From Nomia melanderi (Eukaryota; Arthropoda; Insecta; Hymenoptera; Halictidae), in NCBI RefSeq assembly GCF_051020985.1, contig NC_135009.1:15570606-15634605 (forward strand): DNA of 64,000 bases, written 5' to 3'. Positions 31,341 to 42,717 of the stretch are shown here, one piece after another. The notes below the pieces were generated by a model. It had not been told where the DNA came from. It did no database searches and saw only the letters and a list, made by a program, of their open reading frames with translations. The position numbers were made by a program, and so were the translations under genes. Each line of letters starts with the position of its first letter. The first letter of the stretch is position 1.

Positions 31341-32243
31341 TTGCCGGGTAGTTCCAGCGTTTCCTTCGATTCGTTTCACTTCCGCCATAGAATCGCGGGA
31401 ACCTCGTGAATTGCTAAAGCGAAGACGCCGATTCTCAGCATCGATTGCCCGAAGAGGCGGCTCCATTTTCCACCGGCGACTCGCGGCGAGGGAGAATCGA
31501 TGGCCGCTTAATTCATGCAATATGTATCAGCGCCGCGCGGATATCGCGCCGTCTCCATTTCGCGGCGGCGCTGCGGCGTTCCTGCTCAGCCAGCCGTGAT
31601 CCTTTATCAAAGTTGATCCCGCGGGTACGGTTTCCCGTTGTCCTTGAAGCGCGGCTCCATTTTCACGCGCCATAAGGGGGAGAAGTAAGCAGGAAGAAGC
31701 TTCCGAGCGGTAAGGAGCCACGGGTGGCCTCGTAATTTCACGTTTAGCTTCCCGGGGACAGTTTTGATCGCTTCCCATTGTCTCCCCTCCGTTCCCCGCC
31801 GCCCCGCCGCGGGTTCCCGCGCTATTTTTCCCCGGCCTTTCTCCACGGACCGAAACTATTATCCCGCAGGAAGGAACCGTCGGCTCGCCGGGAAGCCGTG
31901 CCCGTCGTTCCGACGCTGCGAGACGTCTCAGCGGTGGCATCATTCGATTTCAGCTCCGCCGGCCGTGCTCGCGGACACCGCCGAATGCGTTTAGCGTCCC
32001 TTGGAAACGATAACTATGGAAACCGTTGGGCGAACGATAGCGGAACGGTCGAGGATCGCGCAGAGAGAAGCTCGGGGGTCTCGTAGCCCTTTTGCTAGCG
32101 TGGAATGTGCACTATTTACCGAGACAAAAATTCAGAAGGAGACTCTGAGGTAACTTTGGAGAAGGGGGAGATTTTCGTGCACTAAGCACATGTGGGATTG
32201 GAAGGTTTCGGCGAGAGAAGCACAGGTGTATTTGTGTTTTAAT
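31341..32243. other. CpG-rich block without gene
   Basis: Heavily overlapping chance frames on both strands; no repeat seen until the G end at 32244. Confidence 0.5.
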
Positions 32244-32394
32244 TTAACACGTTGATTGCCAAATAAACACTCACTGAAACTCTCATACAAGCGGAACAGT
32301 TTTCTAAATGGAACGGAAACCAAAACGTCAAGATTCTTCGTGACAGTTGTACTACTGTCACTTCTATATTTATTACATCTAAGAAAATTCTATT
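32244..32394 (-). mobile_element. G-family MITE, right part reversed
   Basis: TTAACACGTTGATTGCCAAATAAACACTCAC-like start is the reverse of the 17567-17787 right end. ACAGTTGTACTACTGT (about 32343) is a local palindrome. The opposite end is lost in the following repeat. Confidence 0.6.
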
Positions 32395-32910
32395 TCTAAA
32401 AGTTTACCATCGACAATTTGGGAAAAATGCAACAAAATTGTGCATCATACTTCAGGTGGAAGTTTCATTCGAAGATACGTTCCACTGACTGCGCGCCATT
32501 TTGTCGGTAGCTGGGATTAATCCCTTGGCGTACTATTTACTCTCGTTACTAAGCTCGTGTAATATTTTACTATCGACAATTTGGAAGAAATGCAACAATT
32601 TTCCATTCTACTACAGGTGGAAATTTCATTTGAAGATGCGTTCCACTGGCTGCGCGCCATTTTGTCGGCAGCTGTCCGCGTACTATTTACTCTCGTTACT
32701 AAGCTCATGTACCATTTTACTATCGACGATTTGTAAAAAACACAATAATTTTCCATTCTACTTCAGGTGGAAATTTCAATCGAAGATAATGCAATGATAA
32801 TAGCAAAATAGTTTGCTTTGATCCGCGGGTAACGAATAACATCGATCGTTGTTAAATTAGTCTAGAAATCTTCATCAATGGTTGATGCTTGATGGGCTAA
32901 CGGTTGATTA
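32395..32910 (+). repeat. S element with internal 150-bp repeats, copy 1
   Basis: TATCGACAATTTGG-type starts at about 32409, 32571 and 32721 define 150-162-bp units. Each contains CTACAGGTGGAAATTTC, GCGCGCCATTTTGTCGGCAG and TACTCTCGTTACTAAGCTC. A unique tail, GATAATAGCAAAATAGTTTG, follows and is shared with 46015-46400. A 98-codon frame repeats because the DNA does. Class unknown; Helitron-like elements with internal repeats are one option. Confidence 0.8.
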
Positions 32911-33680
32911 GCCGCGCTGCAACCGGAAGTTCACTCTCAAACGCGACCATCCTTCCCCCCACCACAGTTTACGACTCGAGAAACGCTGCGAAGGGAGCAG
33001 CGGCTGAAACGATTACACGCGCGCCGTTTGCGCCCGGGGAATCGAGCAGCGGCCGCGCGCGACGCGAATTTAACGTCCTCGAGAACGCCGCCATCAATTC
33101 CGCGGGGGTGTAAAAACCGGCGCCGTCCCTCGGAGCCGGGCGCATCGAATTACGCCGGAAGTCCCCGAGGTAACGGACGTTTACCGCAACGAGGGGGAGA
33201 GGTCCCGGCTGCGCGCCACGCGGAGCCGAGGAACGCCGTTCCGCTCGGCGCGTCGCGTCGGCTAGACGACGGACCGGAGGATTCGTCTGTTTGCCAAGCC
33301 CAGTTCGGACAACGGCAGTAAACATGGCGATCTCCGTTCTCCGTTTGCGATCGGAAACTAACGAGTCGACTCGCGGAAGCTGCGGTGACTTCTGCGGTCG
33401 GTTGGCTGGGAGGACCTTGGGAAGCTTTGAATTATTACTAATACTAGCGAAAGCAAAAAAATGTTCGTGTAGCTTCAGTGTAAAGAAAGGCGATGGAAAG
33501 CGACCAGATGTGTCTGGATTTTGTCACGCGAAGTCGAGAGACTTTTCTGCAGGCGAAGATAAAGGGTCTTGTGAAGGAAAGAAGAGGCCAGCTTAGTTTT
33601 GGGTGCTCGAGTCATTCGCATTCGAGAACGTGGAGGAGCTAGTGTTTCAAAGCTGTTATAATAAAGTCACACTGTAAAAT
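32911..33680. other. CpG-rich block without gene
   Basis: A 101-codon frame at 33291-33596 has no recognisable domain. The block ends in AT-rich DNA leading into the minisatellite. Confidence 0.45.
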
Positions 33681-33856
33681 ATATAGTTTTCTATAGTTTT
33701 ATATAGTTTTATATAGCTTTATACAGTTTTATATAGTTTTATGCAGTTTTCTATAGTTTTCTATAGTTTTTTATAGTTTTCTATAGCTTTATATAGCTTT
33801 ATATAGTTTTCTATAGTTTTCTCTAGTTTTCTCTAGTTTTCTAAAGTTTTCTATAT
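33681..33856 (-). repeat. 10-bp A-tract minisatellite, second array
   Basis: Seventeen consecutive decamers of the type ATATAGTTTT/CTATAGTTTT in exact 10-bp register. It is the reverse complement of the unit at 38966-39420. Confidence 0.97.
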
Positions 33857-33964
33857 ATTGTTTCATTATTTAATCGCCCTTCCCGTCTCGTTTTCTATAG
33901 TAGTCTTCGTTTTCCTCGTTGCAAGCGAGCCACCGACCGGAAATAACTTGTTCTAAGAACACAT

Positions 33965-34137
33965 GGGTCGCCATTATACTTCCTATAATGCATCATTTTG
34001 AAAAATACTCAAACAAAACAGCTTTCCTCAATGTACGCGTGATTTCTCGTCGACTTAGTTTCACAAAATATCGATTTGACCTCATCGGAAAATGTTAAAA
34101 TATTTCTAGTGAAAAACTTCCGAGTGCAAGGGGTTAA
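33965..34137 (-). mobile_element. A-family MITE, one end only
   Basis: Ends TTTCTAGTGAAAAACTTCCGAGTGCAAGGGG-TTAA, the A left end in reverse. The other terminus is eroded; start approximate. Confidence 0.65.
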
Positions 34138-34673
34138 ATAATCAGACAGATTCCTAATGAAAGAAACGATTCGCGAATTAATGATGAAAAATCTGTCGCG
34201 CTCAGACCGATTGTTCGGTAGCTGCCGGCTCCCCAGAAATCCGACCGATCAGGTCCCACAATTACGTCGAATTTGCTGGCGGTTGTCGATTACACGGACG
34301 TTTGCACCAGATATTTCTTGTACGCGGTCCGGGGGTACCGAGAAACCAATCAAGCTCGACACCAGATAAAACGGTCGGCCAATGGAAACGGAGGCCTGTA
34401 ATAATCGTTAGCAGCCTTCTTGTTGCCGGAATTAATTCGATTGGTCGGCCCGTTGAGCGTCGCTATCACCGGATATTCGGCCGATTGAAACAACAGGGCT
34501 TATCTTCGCATCGCAGTCGTAAACCGAACGGATCGGTTCACCCCGCGCCGAATCGCGGCGAACGTTGTCGCTGTTGATTTTACGAAAAAAAGCAAGAAAC
34601 CAGTCGCGCTGTTCGCTGATTAGCATTTACATATAAACGCGCGGTCTCGCGAAAATTATAGAAAATGTGAATA
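34138..34673. other. CpG-rich block without gene
   Basis: No repeat or gene recognised. Confidence 0.45.
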
Positions 34674-35024
34674 ACCCATTGAGTCTCAAGCGACGCGATC
34701 GCGTCGTTACGCTGCCTAAAATTCGGCTATCGGTTCGTACAATCTGAAGCGTATTTATTTCTTTTCCTATTAATTATTCATTCTCATTTCTATCGTTACT
34801 TCTATCGAAACTTCGGTTACATTTCGCTTACGAACTGTATTGAATTTTCCAATAAAATAATAAGTTACATTCAAGTTTCTGGTGATTTTCACATATTTCG
34901 ATATTGTCTCTATATGTTTTCACTGCTTCGTAACGTATACCGCGGACCATGTATCCATTAAAAATATTTTCTTACAAACACTGGCGTGCACCACACGCGG
35001 TACACGTGGCACGGAGCGTGTTAA
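34672..35024 (+). mobile_element. K-family candidate TTAA element
   Basis: Starts ATAACCCATTGAGTCTCAAG with CGACGCGATCGCGTCG (34691-34706), a 16-bp perfect palindrome, and ends TGGCACGGAGCGTGTTAA. AT-rich interior. 35075-35092 holds a related AGCGCGATCGCGCCGCT. Boundaries are tentative. Confidence 0.45.
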
Positions 35025-35741
35025 AATTCATTTTTGCAAAAACAGAACCCCGTTCGAAGCGCGATCGCGCCGCTTATTTTTGAAAAATCGGTATTTCTGC
35101 GAGAGTCCATGGTACTCGAACGGTTAACATTGAAATTCTCGTCGCGCAATCGATAGCATCGCCGCGTACGGATACTCAGCTAAGTAAAAACAAACGCGTA
35201 GAACGCAACTCGTCACCGGTGAAATTCGCGTGCACGCTGAAAGGTTGAAAGGTCGGAAGCAACAGAGCGCGACGGACCGGCGGAGAGGGCGAACGCTGAA
35301 AAACGGCCGGCCTCGGATCAAATTTATCGGGGCCGTTTAAATCGAACCGCGCCGCGCAAGGATTTCCCGGGCCGCGCGATAAAGACATTCGGCCGTCCTC
35401 GCCGCGCTAATTGAACCGGCAATCTTTTTCCCGGGCAGGATCAATGGCCCTCCAAATTGGTTCATTCGGATTCCAATTACACACCGCAGATGGTACTTTT
35501 CGCCGGAGATTAATGCGGCCGGGACAAACGTTTTTTAATCCACGGTAATGGAATTGGCCGCGGGCCGGCCGGCCGATTCGCGGAGTTAATAATTCCCATT
35601 CGATTACGATCGCGCGAACGGTGCGAGTCGGATTCCGTGCGATCGGTTTCCGGCTTTCTGAGCTCCAACGAGGCGACTGGACATCTGTATTCGCGAGGGT
35701 TCATTCTGCGGAGAATTGCTCGCGGAGAAATGTAGAACATT
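35025..35741. other. Mostly CpG-rich block without gene
   Basis: Contains GGGCCGGCCGGCCGA near 35563 and a solo ACGGTTAA near 35120. No gene supported. Confidence 0.45.
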
Positions 35742-35850
35742 ATTGACACCGTTGAATGATTAGCAGGTCTGGCTTCCAAAAGAATTTATTTATTAATTAA
35801 AAATGGAAAACAGAGTATACGTATTCGTGTAAATTTAGCAACCGTTTTGG
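35742..35850 (+). repeat. Dispersed repeat R5, copy 1
   Basis: GATTAGCAGGTCTGGCTTCC, then AAAAGAATTTATTTATTAAT and AAATTTAGCAACCGTT, are shared with 41684-41774. In reverse it reads as AATAAATAAATTC, so it may include a poly(A) signal of a retroelement. Confidence 0.65.
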
Positions 35851-35975
35851 CAGTGACTCGGCTCGCAAAACTGACCGTGTTTTATGACGCTTTCTTATGA
35901 CGCTTTCGTCGGACGTACATAGACTACGATTCAAGATACAAATCGTGAGTCGATTTATGCCAAAATCTAACAGAC

Positions 35976-36125
35976 ACGTTGAATGTTATGAGGTCACCGG
36001 TGACCAAGTAGAATTACTATAATTGATTCAATCAAACGATTGTTTGGAAACATTTCTATATTATAAACAGTATCACCTGACGCGATATTCAGTTTAATGA
36101 ACATGTAACAATAACGCAATTCAAC
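35976..36125 (+). mobile_element. J-family element
   Basis: ACACGTTGAATGTTATGAGG, then GGTCACCGGTGACC (35992-36005), then AGAATTACTATAATTGATTC; matches 19136-19282 in reverse. Confidence 0.7.
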
Positions 36126-36133
36126 CGAATGAT

Positions 36134-36300
36134 TTAACCCTTAGCAGTCCTATGTCAAGACTGATTTTATTGCAACCTCTACCTAACAATTTTTTCTATA
36201 TTTGTAGTATCACAATTGTACCATTTAAAGGTAACATTCAATGACTCCCGAGTATTCTCGAATAAATAGAGCGTCGTATTAAGCTGCAATCGAATGAACC
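36134..36300 (+). mobile_element. M-family TTAA element
   Basis: TTAACCCTTAGCAGTCCTAT start, then TTTTATTGCAACCTC and GCTGCAATCGAATGAACC, matching 21192-21365 in reverse. The far end lacks a TTAA. Confidence 0.75.
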
Positions 36301-37280
36301 AACGTCGACGGTAACCCCCATCTGAGAAACCAAGAACACTTCAGACCACAAAGCGATAGAAACAAAGGAAACTATCCACCGATCTCTCGCCGCCGAGTGA
36401 TCATTCCGCAGCTCGACATCCCGAATATGAACGTTCGTTCGAAAACGTCCGTCGACGGAGGGTTAAGAAACAACGGCTCCATCCGGAACGAGCGAAGGCC
36501 GCGGAACGAAGACGAATGGACGGAAGACACGAGAGCAGCCTTCTCGAAGGCAATTAATTCGAGCGCCTAATGAGCAGAAGCGCGCGCCGCGCCCGGTATC
36601 CGCAACACGGTTAAGGCGTAACTGATACCAATTAAATCCCGAATGGGCACGGGACCGGGCCGATGTGTACGTTATGCGGCCGGGGGGATCGGCCTCGGTG
36701 TATTCCGTGCTTGTAACGGCGCGCGGCCGAGCCTCCGGCATATCCGCGACAAGTGGAACAAGAACAACAACCTCGGCGAACAGTATCAGCAGCGCCGGCC
36801 CGGGGAACCCGGAGAGACTGACTCGAGACACGGCCCCGGATCCTGGACACTCGTTCCGGAACGGAAAGAGAGCCCGGATTAATCCTGCGCCCGTGATCCC
36901 GGCCTGTTCCGAGCAATTTCGCGGAGACGTCGCTCGTCGATCTTCCAGGCGCGCGCGATCGCCGTTTCCAGTTCATCGCGCGCCCCCGGTCGCTCGCCGA
37001 AACAGAGAACGTTCTCCGCGTTAAATCGCTGGGAACGCCTTATCGTGTCCCGGACCTCGACCTCTTAGCCCTGCGAGCTTCGGCTTAGCCTTGCGAGCTT
37101 ACTTCTCGTTGGAAGTGTAACGGCTATCGAGCGGCACGGATGTGCAAGGGTGGTTTCGGACGACTGTACAGAATTCTGGTCGGAAATTCTTATTTGACGC
37201 GTTCGCGACTGTCGGAAGTTCTCGTGTGTCTTCTCTCGCGATGCTTTTACTCGGTGAAATGCGTCTCCGGTTTTTCGCTC
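36301..37280. other. CpG-rich block without gene
   Basis: Overlapping chance frames. A short direct repeat, TTAGCCYTGCGAGCTT, occurs twice at 37066-37101. Confidence 0.45.
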
Positions 37281-37470
37281 CGTAACACAAGCGCCACGAA
37301 AATCTTAAGCGTTTTCCCGTAGAGTTTGTCTTTTGTAGCGAAGGAAAGCAGGAATAATTATGAATTGTTTCGCGTTGCAACGTTTACACTATTATCAACT
37401 TAGTTGCGTTGTTGAACATTTTTATTTCACATCGGTCGTCTTGTATGTTACGATGGTTTTTTAGTCATTC
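37281..37470 (-). mobile_element. E-family MITE, ends truncated
   Basis: AAGCGCCACGAAAATCTTAA to TACGATGGTTTTTTAGTCATTC is a close reverse match to 47140-47350. This is the youngest-looking E pair in the window. Outer termini missing. Confidence 0.8.
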
Positions 37471-37636
37471 GATATGATTCAACGAATATATATATTACTC
37501 GGTCCATTCGAATTCAAAATAAATATTCCTCTGTAATCAACTATTATACTTAAAAATTTTTCTCTTTTTCCAATTATCAATGACAAAGTAGCCATACCGA
37601 TCAGAGTTGAGAAATCATAGGTGAAGGAGTTAAGCG
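37471..37636 (+). mobile_element. H-family MITE, right part
   Basis: CAACTATTATACTTAAAAAT, then CCGATCAGAGTTGAGAAATC and terminal AGGTGAAGGAGTTAA, matching the right part of 24645-24851. Confidence 0.65.
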
Positions 37637-38898
37637 TGTTCGATGACTATAACCGTCACGGAGACGTGGCAGAATTTTGCGTCATGACGATTATATCCGT
37701 CTAAGTTTTGTTACGATTTGATATTTAAATTGTAATTCGAAAACTGAATTATATTCGTAAATTTTAGTATCAAATATCTTCTCTTATATCTCTTACAGAC
37801 GTATTCTCGATGGATCTTTTTCATCCATACGAGAGTGAATGCACGGATAAATAGGAGGCTGGTTAACCGAACGGATCACGAGTAGAACGGAAATACGCGT
37901 ATCGTGTAGTATTCGGTTCTCCCGCGTGAAATCTAGGCATGATTTGCATATAATGCAGAGTAAAGTGGCGAATGCGGTAGACTTGATATAGCTGCGGTCC
38001 CGCGTTCAAGTCTATTATTGCCGAAACCGAGTTGCCGGTTTCTTATAGAAAGTACGAAAGCGTGTTCGCCGAGATTCCGACGGATATTTCGATAGTCGTT
38101 CCTGCGATCCATCATCTCAATCAGCTTTATCTGATCAACAGCCGCAAAGGAGAGATCGGAAATAGAAACGGGCGACAGCCGCGGGCAAAGGCAGCTCGGT
38201 ACGGAATATGAAATGAGCGCCAGGGCAAACATAGGTCGAGACGACGACCTACTAATTAGATTCGCGGTGCTCGGTCCAGATATCATCCGGCGAACGGATG
38301 AGGATTCCTCCGAGACGTCGATCTTTATACGCGATCGACCCGCCGCGACGGTTCGACGAACCGTCCGCGATCGGCGTTCCGTAATCCGGACGGCTTCCGG
38401 TCGAGCGTTAATTATTCAGAGCGACCGGCGAAGAAGCCGGTCGGGGGTCGGTCGGTCGGCCTCCGTCGGGTCGCGACCGGGGAAACGAGAAGTCTCTGTT
38501 CCGAGTGGCGGGCCGCGCGGACTAATACACCGGGGGATCCACTCCATTTCCACCTCCAATTATTTATGGAAAGCAGAAGGGAGGATTTAAGTGTCCCCGG
38601 TGTGCCTCGGCCATTATCATTTAAACTAGAGTCTGAAAGGGTCCGGGTTATTCCCGCGCGGCCGGCCGGCGGGCGACTTTCGGATCGACGAATAACGCCG
38701 GACCGCCGCTGAAGTTTCCGATATTAATCGATCACGGCCGAGATGGGTTGAATCACGTTCCCGATCGATCAATCGATCTCGCGGCGGCCGGGCACGGGAA
38801 CGGCGAAGGTGTCTAGTCCGGTGGAGTTAGCTGCGGCGTCGTCGTTGCGTCGCCGTCCATTATCCAAATATCGGACGAGCTCGCGCCACGGTATCGCG
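37637..38898. other. AT-rich then CpG-rich block
   Basis: 37640-37960 is AT-rich with TGCGTCATGACGATT, a CGTCATGACG palindrome near 37679. 38040-38890 is CpG-rich, with GGTC repeats around 38440-38460. No gene supported. Confidence 0.45.
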
Positions 38899-39563
38899 TT
38901 AACCCTTTGAAGACGAAGATTCCTCGGAACGTACGGAACCTTCGACGTGTGAAGCTAGATCATGGAACTATGTAAAACTGAATGAAACTATATATATAAC
39001 TATAGAAAACTATGGAAAACTATATAAAACTATATAAAACTATATAAAACTATATAAAACTATATAAAACTATAGAAAACTATAGAAAACTATATAAAGC
39101 TATATAAAACTATAGAAAAATATATAAAGCTATATAAAGCTATATAAAGCTATAGAAAACTACAGAAAACTATAGAAAACTATAGAAAACTATATAAAAA
39201 GGTGTACTACTATATAAAATTATATAAAACTATATAAAACTATATAAAATGGTGTACCACTACATAAAACTATATAAGACTATATACAACTATATAAAAA
39301 GTTGTAGTACTATATAAAACTATAAAAAACTGCATAAAACTATATAAAACTATATGAAACTATATAAATGGGTTTAATACTAATAACTATATAAAACGGT
39401 GTAGTACTATATAAAACTACATCAATTGCTTAATCAATAGAAAAAAAGAAAACCACGTGCCGATCCCTTGCTATTCGACTAATTAGATAATTCGTCAACT
39501 TAATCTTCCAAATCTGAACATTTCATCTCACCGAAATGCCGACATCCGTCCGCAAAGGATTAA
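38899..39563 (-). mobile_element. C-family MITE expanded by an internal minisatellite
   Basis: Starts TTAACCCTTTGAAGACGAAG with ACGGAACCTTCGACG and ends AAATGCCGACATCCGTCCGCAAAGGATTAA, the two C ends in reverse. At 665 bp it is nearly three times normal; the excess is the 38966-39420 array. The ordinary C interior has an ACTATATATAATT stretch at this place, a plausible seed. Confidence 0.85.
38966..39420 (+). repeat. 10-bp A-tract minisatellite, main array
   Basis: About 45 decamers of TATATAAAAC/TATAGAAAAC type keep exact 10-bp register for several hundred bases. Variant decamers GGTGTACTAC recur and keep the phase. A-tracts phased at 10 bp predict curved DNA. Confidence 0.97.
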
Positions 39564-39679
39564 AATGAAATACAGGCACAACATACGCTTAGAATTTGTC
39601 TCTTCCCAATAAATGATTAACGACGAATCAGCGCCGCATCGAGCAGAGTCGAGAAATATATCATAGGCCAAGGGGTTAA
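39560..39679 (+). mobile_element. H-family MITE, right part
   Basis: ACGCTTAGAATTTGTCTCTT and GCAGAGTCGAGAAATA to ATAGGCCAAGGGGTTAA. Shares TTAA with the expanded C element. Confidence 0.7.
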
Positions 39680-40130
39680 TTCGGAAACATCGTTCGTCGA
39701 GCGCCGCGGGAAAGCTGTTTATCCGGTAATTCTTTCGGCAAATAATTTCCGGGGACAAAAACGGTCGCGCGGCATCGATACGCCCGGAAATATGCGTTTA
39801 TCGCTGCCGGCGGCACGGCGCGAGGGAGGGGGGAGGAATTCATTTCTCTCGTAAATTACGAAAAACCCCGCGAGGTGTCGACAGCCGGGGCCGGGTTAAA
39901 TTCATAGGGGAAGCCCGGCGGCCGCAATTCCGAAAACAAAAATTCCATCATTGATCCATCATGGAGCGCCGCGGTCGGCCGCGTATCGCCGGCTATCGCG
40001 GGCCCCATACTCTTCGCCTAAATAGCTCGCAACGGGCCGGTTCCCGCGTCGCTGCGCCGATAAAACCGATTCGAGAATCTTGAGCGTTTCGTATATTTTT
40101 CAATTTTATCATAAATTCTCGATGGCTGAG
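39680..40130. other. CpG-rich block without gene
   Basis: No repeat or gene recognised. Confidence 0.45.
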
Positions 40131-40344
40131 TTAACGCTGGAACTACCGTACCGGTCGAAATCACTGGTTTCGATGGTTTTGTTTAGCAATTATCGATATC
40201 TACGAAGAATATTCGACATGATCTCGAAAATAGGTTCACTAGAGTACTAATGAATGTCTGAAGAAACTGAAAATAATCTATTGCTACAATTTTTATAGGA
40301 ATTGCATATTAATCGTATGAAATGCTCGGTAGTTCCAGAGTTAG
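40131..40344 (+). mobile_element. D-family TTAA MITE
   Basis: TTAACGCTGGAACTACCG to CGGTAGTTCCAGAGTTAG, 214 bp. Subterminal CCGGTCGAAATCACTGG. Right TTAA mutated to TTAG. Confidence 0.88.
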
Positions 40345-40453
40345 GTATACTCATGCTGAGTTACATCCGTACCGGTTCTATAACTTATTTGCTGCATCTA
40401 GAGTCCATTAGAATCGAAATAGTGCTCATCGTCGAATTAAAAGGGAGAACTGT

Positions 40454-40690
40454 TTAACCCTTAGCACTCCAGGTTGTTTTGTAATCTATCAGCAACTGCA
40501 ACTAATTTCTATAGTATTCCTAGCGAAAGTTATAAATGATATAACATTTCTTCGATCTTTCATTTTGCTTAGTACAAAGTTTGGATGTGTGGAAAATCGA
40601 ATAATTTTAGGGTAATTTCTTTAAGATTCATTAAAATATTCAACATTATAACTGGTGCAATATTGGAGCGTACAGAGTTCAAAGGGTTAA
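40454..40690 (+). mobile_element. B-family TTAA MITE, near consensus
   Basis: TTAACCCTTAGCACTCCAGG to CAGAGTTCAAAGGGTTAA, 237 bp. Confidence 0.93.
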
Positions 40691-40732
40691 CACTAGAACT
40701 ACCATACCGGTCAAAATGACTGGTTTCGATGT
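40687..40732 (+). mobile_element. D-family left-end fragment
   Basis: TTAACACTAGAACTACCATA then CCGGTCAAAATGACTGG; truncated after TTTCGATGTTTTT. Shares TTAA with B. Confidence 0.8.
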
Positions 40733-42501
40733 TTTTCTTTTGTCTTTCGTGAGAATTGCGAGCTGGAGCGAACGAAGTAATAGAGAGAGAGTATTGATAG
40801 AATATCGCGAGTATTTAATTATAAGTTAAAATTAAACTTGAAATTTACTTCAAACCTTGCCCTCGATTCGTTACAAGTCCCACAATAATTTGTATTTTAC
40901 TAGCGTCTGCGATCGGGGAATCGGATTCCGGTTAGCCGGTCGACCTTCCGGCGACGTCTCCGTCACCCTCCGCCGAGAGGGGATGGCGAACGAGGAGACC
41001 GGCGAGAAAAGCCCATCAGCCGGCACCGCGTCGCTTTCACGATGATCTCGCAGTCCCGGGTACTTTGTCGGATAGACCGGAGAGAGAAGTCCATCGTGCT
41101 GATTCGCGGCGCATATTGATTCGAAAGGTTTCCTCTCCCCGTGTGTACTCTCCCTTCCCACGCCAGCCTTTCTTCGGGCCGACCCCTTCGCCGCCTTCGC
41201 TTTTCCTTTGCCGGTCGGTCGCGCCACCGGCTCCACTTCTCGTCCGATTCCGAGCTAAGCTGTGATTAGATTGCGGATGCCGCTGCTCCTCCCCCGGTCC
41301 TTTCTCTTCGCGACTCGCCCTCGTTCGCGCAGCTATTTCACGAGTCGCGCGACGTTGGTCGGCCGCCGGCAGTGCGCGCTAAAGGCATGCCCGAAATCGG
41401 ATTTCTCTTTACCGCGACTCTTCGTTTCCCCGCAATATTCCATCGAGATCTCATCGAACCTCCTTTTGCACGTCGGATCGGGGACTGCGGCGCGCGCCTC
41501 GGAGTTTCTTCGAATGTTTGCGGAACTCGCGACGAGTAATCAAGCCTGGCCGTGGATTTTGCGACGGAAAGGTCTGTACCACGTGGAAAGTCGAGCCAAC
41601 GACGAATTCCCTTCGGAAACTTTTATACTGACCGAGCTATGTTCGCAGGGATTACTGATTGCCGATCTAACCGACACGATTTAGTATTGTCGAACGATTA
41701 GCAGGTGTGGCTTCCAAAAGAATTTATTTCTTAATTAAAAACAGAAAACCGAGTGGAAATTTAGCAACCGTTCTATGCGAATGCTCGTTCAGAACTAAAC
41801 GCACAGAGCGCGATCACAACAAGCTCTGTGCGGAAGGGTGAAAATATGCTCTCGACCGTTTCGGGGGGAAAGAAACCCAGCAAACTAACGGTAAAGAACG
41901 GCAGTTCTCGATCTCGAGGTCGATCCTCCGAGTGCTCGCGACGACGTCTTCGCGGAACGAAGTTCCCGAGGAGAGGAAACTCGGCTACGGTTTCCATCCG
42001 CGAGCCGAGCCGTTTCCGACGGTCGATCGTCGCGCGGACGATTAAAAGCGCGTTCGGAACTTTTCCCGTTCGACGGTTTCCTCGCGACGCCGTACGTTTC
42101 CCGGGAGCGGGTAATCTCGTTTCGCGGGGCTCCCGGATTTCCGGGATGCCCGCAGGAAAGAGAAACGAAGCTGTTACCATCGATCCCGGGGATTCATTAT
42201 TCACCGGCGGAGCCGAGTGCCGGAGGTCAGAAGCCGGGAGGAAAAAGGAGCCGGCGAGAAGTGGTCGGGCGGCTCGCACCCCGGCAAATAATTATCGGAC
42301 GGGCAGACGGTGACGTCAGCGGTAAAACGCCGCGCGCGGATCGGCCGACCGCCCGCCGGAGGATCTCGAGATAAACTCCAGCGTCTGGCCAACAAATTCG
42401 CGGAGCGCCGACCGTGTTCCCAACCAATTAGGAGCCACCGGCGATCGAGCGCCACTCTCGATTCACGCGTCGAACGCTCGCACCCCAGGAACCAAAGGAA
42501 A
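40733..42501. other. CpG-rich block without gene
   Basis: Frames of 140-168 codons overlap on both strands at 41262-42313. Their composition is arginine/serine/proline-rich, without a recognisable domain. Includes R5 copy 2. Confidence 0.5.
41684..41774 (+). repeat. Dispersed repeat R5, copy 2
   Basis: CGATTAGCAGGTGTGGCTTCC, AATTTATTTCTTAATTAAAA and AAATTTAGCAACCGTTCT, as at 35742-35850 but about 15 bp shorter in the middle. Confidence 0.65.
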
Positions 42502-42717
42502 TTAACCCTTCACGGACGGAGGCTCATTAATATTCAACGCCGCGCGATTTTATGGAGCGAAGTACACGCAATGGAGAAATTATAATACTCGTTAGATTTT
42601 GCCGTGAATCGACTCACGATGTGTATTTCGAATCGTGGTCTATGTACGCTCGACGAAAGCGTCCTGAGAAAGGGTCGTAAAACCGTATATACACGGCACC
42701 AATCGCGAAAGGGTTAA
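42502..42717 (+). mobile_element. N-family candidate TTAA MITE
   Basis: TTAACCCTTCACGGACGGAG to CAATCGCGAAAGGGTTAA, 216 bp, right size and ends for a TTAA MITE. CGTGAATCGACTCACG near the centre is an imperfect palindrome. Single copy here. Confidence 0.55.

Noticed and set aside
32501..32797. 98-codon frame with a repeated hydrophobic YYLLSLLSSC motif
   Set aside because: The motif repeats because the DNA is a 150-bp tandem repeat; not conserved in the S copy at 46015 as one frame.
37963..38030. tRNA-like stretch (GTGGCGAATGCGGTAGAC ... GCGTTCAAGTC)
   Set aside because: Resembles A and B boxes, but the T-stem and acceptor stem do not pair, so no cloverleaf is possible.
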